Part shown: positions 7,802 to 12,341 of the stretch, piece by piece
Numbering within the stretch: position 1 is the stretch's first letter
Layout of the letters: each line of letters begins with the position of its first letter
From: Roseburia sp.
GTDB taxonomy: Bacteria > Bacillota > Clostridia > Lachnospirales > Lachnospiraceae
Assembly (NCBI GenBank): GCA_030844625.1
Contig: JAUUNJ010000042.1
Location: 1-12,341, forward strand
DNA length: 12,341 nucleotides
Reading direction: 5' to 3'
Made by a program: the position numbers and the translations under genes
The notes under the pieces: model-generated
What the model saw: the letters and a program-made list of their open reading frames with translations, nothing else
What the model was told of the DNA's origin: nothing
Database searches by the model: none

Positions 7802-7823
7802 TTTGCAAAAAGAAGTCGCAAAC
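7802..7823. promoter_or_regulatory. TTTGCAAA-type repeat pair upstream of the PTS operon, candidate operator
   Basis: A perfect TTTGCAAA (7802-7809) is followed by a degenerate copy GTCGCAAAC (7815-7823), with the GCAAA cores 13 bases apart. The same core occurs twice before the regulator gene at a similar distance from its -10 box. This suggests one regulator for both promoters. Confidence 0.45.
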
Positions 7824-7831
7824 AGTTGGAC

Positions 7832-7860
7832 TTCTCTTGCAGATGAGTCATTGTTATAAT
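7832..7860 (+). promoter_or_regulatory. Probable promoter of the PTS operon
   Basis: TATAAT at 7855-7860 is a consensus -10 box. The bases 17 upstream (TTCTCT, 7832-7837) are a weak -35 box, as expected for activated PTS promoters. Transcription would start near 7867. Confidence 0.55.
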
Positions 7861-7898
7861 CAAATTACGAAATCGTGAAAGAGAAAGGAGGAGTAAAA

Positions 7899-8357
7899 GT
7901 GATAGCAGATATGCTGAAAATTAAAAACATTCGTATTGTTGAAGAAGCGGATGATTGGAAACATGCTATTCATTTAAGTTTGGAGCCTTTGCTGGAAGAT
8001 GGCTTCATTACAGAGAATTATGAAAAAGCAATTCTGGAAAGCACAAAAGAGTACGGACCATATTATGTGTTGGCTGAAGATTTTGCATTAATACATGGAA
8101 GACCGGAAGACGGAGTATTGGAAAAACAACTTGCCATTACATTATTAAGGAAGCCGATAGTTTTTGCAGAAGATAGTTTTCCAGTCAGAGTACTGATAGC
8201 TCTGGCAGCAAGCGATTCCAATTCTCATCTGGATACGATGAAGGTACTTTCATCAATTTTTATGGATGAAAACAAAGTCAGTCAATTGGTAAATGCTGAC
8301 GAACCACAACAGATTTATGATCTTCTGATTACTTCAGAAGAATGTGAAAAAATATAA
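7899..8357 (+). CDS. PTS EIIA component (ascorbate/mannitol-fructose type)
   Basis: This is a cytosolic phosphocarrier that takes phosphate from HPr and hands it to the EIIB encoded next. The phosphorylated residue should be His66 in FALIHGRPEDGV, after YGPYYVL; this matches the ALPHARPEDGV site of UlaC-type EIIA proteins with Ile-His in place of Pro-His. The length is 152 aa. I chose GTG 7899 because AGGAGG (7886-7891) lies seven bases before it; the longer frame from GTG 7875 would put this ribosome binding site inside the gene. The protein resembles the C-terminal EIIA-like domain of the upstream regulator in layout (YGPY, His motif, and a SHI/SHL segment about 50 residues later), so the two are paralogous domains. 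It is the first gene of the PTS operon, 17 bases before EIIB. Confidence 0.9.
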   Translation: MIADMLKIKNIRIVEEADDWKHAIHLSLEPLLEDGFITENYEKAILESTKEYGPYYVLAEDFALIHGRPEDGVLEKQLAITLLRKPIVFAEDSFPVRVLIALAASDSNSHLDTMKVLSSIFMDENKVSQLVNADEPQQIYDLLITSEECEKI

Positions 8358-8374
8358 AGAAGGAGGAAAAGGAA

Positions 8375-8665
8375 ATGATAAAAATTTTGGCAGTATGCGG
8401 AAATGGACTGGGAAGTAGCTTTGCTTGTCAGATGACTACAGAAGCAGTTCTGAAAGAAATGGGTGTTGAAGCAAAAATGGATCACATTGATATTTCCAGT
8501 GTGGCAGGACAAAATGCTGATCTTATTATCTCGGGAAAGAATTTTGAAAAACAGTTCGAGCGAATTACACTTAATTGCCCGGCAATTTTCTTAGATCGTC
8601 TCGTTGATAAAAATGAAATCAGAGAAAAACTTACACCAGTATTAAAAGAAATAGGGGCTATTTAA
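8375..8665 (+). CDS. PTS EIIB component (ascorbate/galactitol type)
   Basis: This is a 96-aa cytosolic phosphocarrier, the standard length for a stand-alone UlaB/GatB-type EIIB. The active site is Cys8 in the P-loop-like turn VCGNGLGSS right after the first beta strand; it accepts phosphate from EIIA His66 and passes it to the sugar bound in EIIC. The ATG is preceded by a very strong AGAAGGAGG. Gaps are 17 bases to EIIA and 32 to EIIC, so the three are surely co-transcribed. The sequence alone does not tell the sugar. Confidence 0.92.
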   Translation: MIKILAVCGNGLGSSFACQMTTEAVLKEMGVEAKMDHIDISSVAGQNADLIISGKNFEKQFERITLNCPAIFLDRLVDKNEIREKLTPVLKEIGAI

Positions 8666-8697
8666 TTATTTAAACAAGAGAAAAAGGAGAAAAAATT

Positions 8698-9984
8698 ATG
8701 ACTGTATTAAATTTTATTATTAATAATATTCTGACACAGGCAGCAATTATTATTGGATTGATCGCATTATTAGGTCTGGCTCTTCAGAAAAAGCCGATTG
8801 GAACCGTTGTTTCAGGAACAATGAAAACTATTCTTGGATTTTTAGTATTGTCTGCAGGTTCATCTGTAATGCAGGAGGCATTATCGTATTTTGGAGATAT
8901 TTTTAATTCAGGATTAGGACTGTCCGGAGGCGTTGTGGCTTCTATTGAGGCAATCAACGGACAGGCAATGAATGACCTTGGACTTGGAGGAGAAATTGCT
9001 ATTTCATTAGCAGGTATCTTCATTGTTAACATTATTTTAGCACGTGTTACACCATTCAAATATATATTCCTTACAGGACAGGCGCTGTTATGGGAATCAA
9101 CACTCTGTGTTGTATTTGCCTGGTTCGTAGGTTTAAGAGGAATTCCACTTATTTTAGTTTCAAGTATTGTGGGTGGTGCATTTGCAACATTAATGCCGGC
9201 ATTTGCACAGCCGGTTGTCCGCAAGATTACAGGCAGCGATGATATTGCACTTGGACATTTCTGTACTTTTGGTTATATGTTTACTGCACTCATTGCAAAG
9301 CTTGTTGGTGATGACTCTAAGTCTTGTGAAGAATTAAAACTTCCAAAGAGTATTGAATTTCTTCAGGATACATATCTTTCTGTAATGGTAGTAATGATTC
9401 CGTTTTATTTAATTATTGCAGCAATAGCAGGACCGGAAGCAAGTGCAGCATACTGTGGAGATACAAACTATATGGTATACGCATTCTTACAGGCAATGCA
9501 GTTTGTTGTAGGTTTATATGTATTATTAGCAGGTGTACGTTTACTGTTAGCTGAAATTGTTCCAGCATTCCAGGGTATTTCACAGAAACTGGTTCCAAAT
9601 GCAAAGCCAGCTCTTGACTGTCCTGTATTATTCCCATATGCTCCGAATTCAGTAATCATGGGATTCATTTTCACAACAATCGGTTCATTAATCGGTATGT
9701 TAATTACAGGTATTCCGGCGCTTGGAGTTCCTCTTGTTATTCCTGGAGTTATGAGTAACTTCTTTGCAGGTGGTACAGCAGGTATTTTTGCTAACAAAGT
9801 TGGCGGACGCCGCGGTGTTATCATTGGATGTATTGCACATGGTATTTTCATTATGCTTCTTCCGGCATTCCTTTCTCCAATGTTAGCACAGATAGGATTC
9901 CAGAATATCACATGTACAGACGTGGATACAGTAGTAACTGGATTCTTCTTTATGATTATTAAAAGTATTGTTTCAATCTTTTAA
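8698..9984 (+). CDS. PTS EIIC permease, UlaA (SgaT) family, substrate probably not ascorbate
   Basis: This is an integral membrane transporter of 428 aa with about ten hydrophobic segments, slightly shorter than E. coli UlaA (about 465). Family features in order are TMKTILGFLVLSAG (about 41-54), LTGQALLWES (125-134), LGHFCTFGY (185-193), the cytosolic ELKLPKS stretch, AEIVPAFQGISQKLVPNAK, ALDCPVLFPYAPNSV with Asp307, and PGVMSNFFAGGTAGIFANKVGG. In UlaA, as I recall it, LTGHIMFQQ and a GHQQQ motif line the ascorbate site. Here the first His is Gln128, a Gln is Glu133, and GHQQQ reads GHFCT, while Asp307 is kept. Family is sure; another polyol or sugar acid as substrate is inference. The start ATG follows an AAAGGAG-type site. 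The codon pattern is more regular than in the left part of the window, hinting at high expression. Confidence 0.92.
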   Translation: MTVLNFIINNILTQAAIIIGLIALLGLALQKKPIGTVVSGTMKTILGFLVLSAGSSVMQEALSYFGDIFNSGLGLSGGVVASIEAINGQAMNDLGLGGEIAISLAGIFIVNIILARVTPFKYIFLTGQALLWESTLCVVFAWFVGLRGIPLILVSSIVGGAFATLMPAFAQPVVRKITGSDDIALGHFCTFGYMFTALIAKLVGDDSKSCEELKLPKSIEFLQDTYLSVMVVMIPFYLIIAAIAGPEASAAYCGDTNYMVYAFLQAMQFVVGLYVLLAGVRLLLAEIVPAFQGISQKLVPNAKPALDCPVLFPYAPNSVIMGFIFTTIGSLIGMLITGIPALGVPLVIPGVMSNFFAGGTAGIFANKVGGRRGVIIGCIAHGIFIMLLPAFLSPMLAQIGFQNITCTDVDTVVTGFFFMIIKSIVSIF

Positions 9985-9992
9985 TTAAAGAG

Positions 9993-10027
9993 ATTGTAAC
10001 TAGAAAAGAGTTATATAACAATTTTTT
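9993..10027 (+). terminator. Weak hairpin and T-run after EIIC (possible attenuating terminator)
   Basis: ATTGT+AACT (9993-10001) can pair with AGTT (10009-10012) and ACAAT (10018-10022) across a 5-base bulge, followed by five T. The stem is AT-rich and bulged, so at best it is a partial terminator between the transporter genes and the metabolic genes. Confidence 0.3.
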
Positions 10028-10037
10028 AAATAGTGCA

Positions 10038-10114
10038 GCGCTTTCGGGATAACCGGATGAATTCAACGTTCTCCTTTCTGTTATATGAATTCAATCTGGT
10101 TATTCACGAAACGC
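10038..10114. repeat. Long imperfect inverted repeat (hairpin) between EIIC and the TPR gene
   Basis: The inner arms ATAACCGGATGAATTC (10049-10064) and GAATTCAATCTGGTTAT (10087-10103) pair with one G-T wobble and one bulge. The outer arms GCGCTTTCG (10038-10046) and CGAAACGC (10107-10114) extend it with two more single-base bulges, giving roughly 26 base pairs. No T-run follows. The hairpin ends 16 bases before the ribosome binding site of the next gene. Confidence 0.7.
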
Positions 10115-10144
10115 ATTACCAGAGTAAATGGAGGTAAATATGCC

Positions 10145-10531
10145 ATGGGTCTATTTGGAAAGAAAAAGGAAAAAAAAGCTGAGAATGTAAAACAGACACC
10201 GGTCGTTAATAAAGAAGAGCTTATTTGTCAGGCAGAAGCAAAGGTTTCTGAATTGGAAGGAACACAGGATGATGCCCGTGTTACACTTTTAAATGAGATT
10301 GGCTCCCTTTACTTTCAGGCAGAGGAGCTTGACAAAGCAATCGAATATTATGAGCAGAGTCTTGATATGAAAAAAGTGATGGGTAAATCCTATACAGATT
10401 TAATGTCCTTATACAATAAAAAACGTCAGCAGGCAGCAGAGGCAAAAAATGATGAGGAACTGAATTACTATCTGGCAAAAGTTCAGGAAATGATGCAGAT
10501 GTCTAAGGATATGCTTCGTGGAAAAATGTAA
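10145..10531 (+). CDS. Small TPR-repeat protein
   Basis: This is a soluble 128-aa protein. The basic N-terminus MGLFGKKKEKK is followed by one clear tetratricopeptide-like unit (about residues 44-75: ARVTLLNEIGSLY, then ELDKAIEYYEQSL). A further helical, charged C-terminal part (about 80-128) probably forms another helix pair. No catalytic motif is seen; TPR units bind other proteins. The ATG at 10145 is preferred over the in-frame ATG at 10085 because GGAGG (10130-10134) lies just before it and because 10085 falls inside a long hairpin. A second ATG at 10140 opens a 16-codon frame in another phase. Its place between the PTS transporter and the aldolase suggests that it serves this operon, for instance as an adaptor, but that is inference. 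Confidence 0.8.
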   Translation: MGLFGKKKEKKAENVKQTPVVNKEELICQAEAKVSELEGTQDDARVTLLNEIGSLYFQAEELDKAIEYYEQSLDMKKVMGKSYTDLMSLYNKKRQQAAEAKNDEELNYYLAKVQEMMQMSKDMLRGKM

Positions 10532-10567
10532 AAAATAAATTTTAATAGAAAGTGAAGGTGGACAAAA

Positions 10568-11416
10568 ATGTATAAAAATTTAATTGAAATGTTTAAGGAA
10601 AACGAAGGAAAAGGTGCTGTTGGTGCATTTAATGTACATTGTTTTGAAATGGTTCCGGCAATGATTAAAGCCGCAGAAGAATTGAATGTTCCAATTATTC
10701 TTCAGACATCATTGGGAACAGCAGAATATATCGGATTTGAACCATTGATTGCAGCAGTAAAAGCTTTAGCAGAAAAATCTTCTGTTAATGTTGCATTACA
10801 TATGGATCACTGTAAAGATATTGAAGCCCTGAAAAGAGCAATTGACCTTGGATATTCTTCTGTTATGTATGATGGCTCAGCGCTTCCTCTTGAAGAGAAT
10901 ATTAAGAATACAAAAGAAGTAGTAGCTTATGCACATGCACATGGTGTATCCGTAGAAGGTGAAGTTGGCTCCATTGGTGGAGCAGAAGACGGTGTTGTTG
11001 TGGATAAAGATGCAGCAATGTATACGAGACCGGAAGATGCATTACATTTTGCTTCGGAAACAGGTGTTGATGCCCTGGCAGTTTCGATTGGAACAACACA
11101 TGGCCAGTATAAATCAAAAGCAAAGATTAACTATGAATTATTGGATGAATTAAAAGCAAAACTTGGCGACACCGGATTAGTTCTTCATGGTGGAACCGGA
11201 GTATCTGACGAAGATATGAGAAGATGTGTAAGGGAAGGCATGAAGAAAATTAATGTTGGAACAGAGTTAAACAAATCTTATATTGAAGTAGTAAGTACTA
11301 CCTTTACGGCAGAAGGTGTTACTCCACTTACTTCATTAAGAACACTTTTAGGACCTGCAAATGATCGTATTAAAGAAATCGTAACAGAGAAGGCAACTTT
11401 ATTTAAAATTGATTAA
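10568..11416 (+). CDS. Class II ketose-bisphosphate aldolase (fructose/tagatose-bisphosphate aldolase family)
   Basis: This zinc-dependent aldolase splits a ketose 1,6-bisphosphate, or a related ketose phosphate, into dihydroxyacetone phosphate and an aldehyde. It has 282 aa, the size of GatY/KbaY-type enzymes. Visible features are GAVGAFNV near the N-terminus, HMDHC with catalytic Asp80 and zinc ligand His81, EGEVGSIGG, GTTHGQY with zinc ligand His178, LHGGTG with His207, and the phosphate-binding INVGTELN. All expected catalytic residues appear present. The ATG has AGGTGG seven bases upstream. It lies 36 bases after the TPR gene and in the same operon as a PfkB kinase, which could supply its bisphosphate substrate. 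Whether the substrate is fructose-, tagatose- or another ketose-bisphosphate cannot be decided by eye. Confidence 0.92.
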   Translation: MYKNLIEMFKENEGKGAVGAFNVHCFEMVPAMIKAAEELNVPIILQTSLGTAEYIGFEPLIAAVKALAEKSSVNVALHMDHCKDIEALKRAIDLGYSSVMYDGSALPLEENIKNTKEVVAYAHAHGVSVEGEVGSIGGAEDGVVVDKDAAMYTRPEDALHFASETGVDALAVSIGTTHGQYKSKAKINYELLDELKAKLGDTGLVLHGGTGVSDEDMRRCVREGMKKINVGTELNKSYIEVVSTTFTAEGVTPLTSLRTLLGPANDRIKEIVTEKATLFKID

Positions 11417-11427
11417 GTATGAATTGG

Positions 11428-11470
11428 TATATTGGGCAGAGTTTCTGAATAGAAATATCTGCCCGATATA
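11428..11470 (+). repeat. Strong intra-operon hairpin without T-tract
   Basis: TATATTGGGCAGA (11428-11440) pairs over 13 bases (one T-G wobble) with TCTGCCCGATATA (11458-11470). Inside it TTTCT (11442-11446) pairs with AGAAA (11451-11455) around a GAAT loop. No run of T follows, so it is more likely an RNA stability or processing element than a terminator. Confidence 0.75.
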
Positions 11471-11508
11471 AATATATAGTGTTTGTATGATAAGGAGATG
11501 GCAATCAT

Positions 11509-12117
11509 ATGAAAAAAAGTCTGATTCTACTGGCTGGTTATCCGGCAACGGGGAAAAGTTATCTGTGTGGGTTAATATTGGACAGATATCCTGAGCTTGT
11601 AACCATAAATCAGGATGAATTAAAGGAACAAAAATGGGATGAATTCGGATTTGATAATCTGGAAGAAAAGACCAGACTTGAGATGATGGCATGGGAAGAG
11701 TATTATGCTGCTTTAGAAGAGAAAATGAGTAATGGGGAATCGGTTATTTCTGATTATCCTTTTAGTGAAAAACAAAAGGGAAGACTGGAAAATCTGTCTC
11801 AGAAATATGGATATGAGGTGGTTACGATTCGTCTGTTAGGTGATATAAATAAGTTATATGAAAGATCCAGAAAACGGGATTTAGATCAGAAACGTCATCT
11901 GGGGCACTTGGTAAGCTGTTATCATAAAGGTGATGTAATGGATGACCGGGCAAAAGCAGATTGCCTTGTGACATATGAAATCTTTTTGGACAGATGTCTT
12001 CATAAAGGATACGATAAATTCTGTTTAGGTAATCTGATTGATGTGGATGCAACAGATTTTACAAAAATTGATTATGATGGCATTATAAGCAGAGTGGTCT
12101 CTGCTTGTGAGGATTAA
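11509..12117 (+). CDS. P-loop ATP-binding kinase-like protein (AAA_33/zeta-toxin-like fold)
   Basis: This is a soluble 202-aa protein with a clear Walker A at its N-terminus, AGYPATGKS (residues 9-17, Lys16 and Ser17 for ATP and magnesium). The overall style, with an Asp (NQDEL) at the end of a second strand, is that of small P-loop kinases that phosphorylate sugars, nucleosides or polynucleotides. An arginine-rich stretch around residues 120-130 (YERSRKRD, QKRH) could be the LID that closes over ATP. No signal peptide or membrane segment is seen. The ATG has AAGGAG upstream at slightly long spacing (11 bases). It sits between the aldolase and the PfkB gene, 17 bases before the latter, so a part in the same catabolic route is likely. 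The substrate is unknown. A toxin role is unlikely given the operon setting and lack of an antitoxin. Confidence 0.75.
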   Translation: MKKSLILLAGYPATGKSYLCGLILDRYPELVTINQDELKEQKWDEFGFDNLEEKTRLEMMAWEEYYAALEEKMSNGESVISDYPFSEKQKGRLENLSQKYGYEVVTIRLLGDINKLYERSRKRDLDQKRHLGHLVSCYHKGDVMDDRAKADCLVTYEIFLDRCLHKGYDKFCLGNLIDVDATDFTKIDYDGIISRVVSACED

Positions 12118-12134
12118 TTGAAAGGAAACAAATT

Positions 12135-12341
12135 ATGGGAGTTGTTTGTGTAGGACAGTCAGCATTTGACATTACGGTGCCAATACAGGAACCGGTTATA
12201 GATAATCGAAAATATCGTATTCATACAGAATTGCAATGTGGAGGCGGTCCTGCTTTCAATGCTTCGTGCCTGTGTGCTCTTTGGGGAGCTCCGGTTCAAT
12301 TGGTCAGCAGGATTGGAAGAGATTTTTATGGAGTGAAATTA
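12135..12341 (+). CDS. PfkB/ribokinase-family sugar kinase (3' partial)
   Basis: Only the first 69 codons are in the window. They show the PfkB N-terminal pattern: strand VVCVGQSAFDITV with an Asp for substrate binding, then CGGGPAFNAS, a conserved ALWGAPVQLVSRIG segment, and GRDFYG. This family phosphorylates sugars or sugar phosphates with ATP, for example fructose-1-phosphate, tagatose-6-phosphate, ribose or KDG. Next to a PTS and a ketose-bisphosphate aldolase, a phosphofructokinase or tagatose-6-phosphate kinase-like role is the simplest guess. The ATG has AAAGGA eight bases upstream and lies 17 bases after the P-loop kinase stop. The operon probably continues past the window. Confidence 0.88.
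   Translation, partial: MGVVCVGQSAFDITVPIQEPVIDNRKYRIHTELQCGGGPAFNASCLCALWGAPVQLVSRIGRDFYGVKL

Noticed and set aside
7875..7877. GTG as start of EIIA
   Set aside because: It lacks a ribosome binding site, and the strong AGGAGG lies downstream of it, correctly placed for GTG 7899.
9468..9911. Antisense open frame opposite EIIC (and a similar one at 8784-9224)
   Set aside because: Mirror of membrane-protein codons in a certain gene; no ribosome binding site or family resemblance.
10038..10046. Possible CcpA cre site around GCGCTTTC
   Set aside because: Only the right half matches the cre pattern; the left half has several mismatches and the bases are explained by the hairpin.
10085..10087. 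ATG as start of the TPR protein
   Set aside because: It lies within a long hairpin with no ribosome binding site; ATG 10145 has GGAGG upstream and gives a typical N-terminus.
10140..10190. 16-codon frame starting at ATG 10140, with GGAGG five bases upstream
   Set aside because: It overlaps the TPR gene start in another phase and encodes a short basic peptide; most likely chance, although it could affect initiation at 10145.

Overview
The window looks like part of a low-GC Gram-positive chromosome, most likely a gut Clostridium relative of the family Lachnospiraceae. The grounds are the AT-rich sequence, strong purine-rich ribosome binding sites, several TTG and GTG starts, compact same-strand genes, and the gene families present. 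The family-level placement is inference from the look of the proteins, not from a search. All genes are on the + strand. No rRNA, tRNA, CRISPR array, transposase or phage gene was seen.

Left part (1-4156), unrelated single genes. The window opens inside a thioredoxin-reductase-type flavoprotein that carries an AhpF-type double thioredoxin-fold module at its C-terminus. A 280-base spacer with weak inverted repeats follows. Next is a puzzling 288-codon frame whose last quarter keeps half of a cupin and whose first three quarters I do not recognise; it may be chimeric or decayed. Then come a Cof-type HAD phosphatase with its own near-consensus promoter and a small membrane-anchored, charge- and Asn-rich protein. 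A strong hairpin terminator at 4130-4156 closes this part.

Middle (4137-5574). A group-1-like sigma-70 factor stands alone, without dnaG next to it, and has its own terminator. Its best promoter overlaps the terminator of the preceding unit.

Right part (5586-12341), the coherent system. A 680-aa PRD-type transcriptional regulator (two HTH regions, two PRDs, EIIB-like and EIIA-like domains) ends at a good terminator. It is followed by an apparent operon: EIIA, EIIB and EIIC of the ascorbate/galactitol-type PTS, a small TPR protein, a class II ketose-bisphosphate aldolase, a P-loop kinase-like protein, and a PfkB-family sugar kinase cut by the window end. Phosphate would pass from HPr to EIIA His66, EIIB Cys8 and then the incoming sugar. 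The PfkB kinase could make a ketose bisphosphate and the aldolase could split it to triose phosphates. The EIIC is clearly of the UlaA family, yet residues I recall as ligand-lining in E. coli UlaA differ, and no ascorbate-pathway enzymes (UlaD/E/F) are visible. The substrate is therefore probably not ascorbate.

TTTGCAAA-type repeats lie upstream of both the regulator and the PTS operon, each about 50-65 bases before the predicted transcription start and next to promoters with poor -35 boxes. That arrangement fits activation by the PRD regulator. Two large hairpins without good T-tracts sit inside the operon, before the TPR gene and before the P-loop kinase gene, and may tune expression of its segments.
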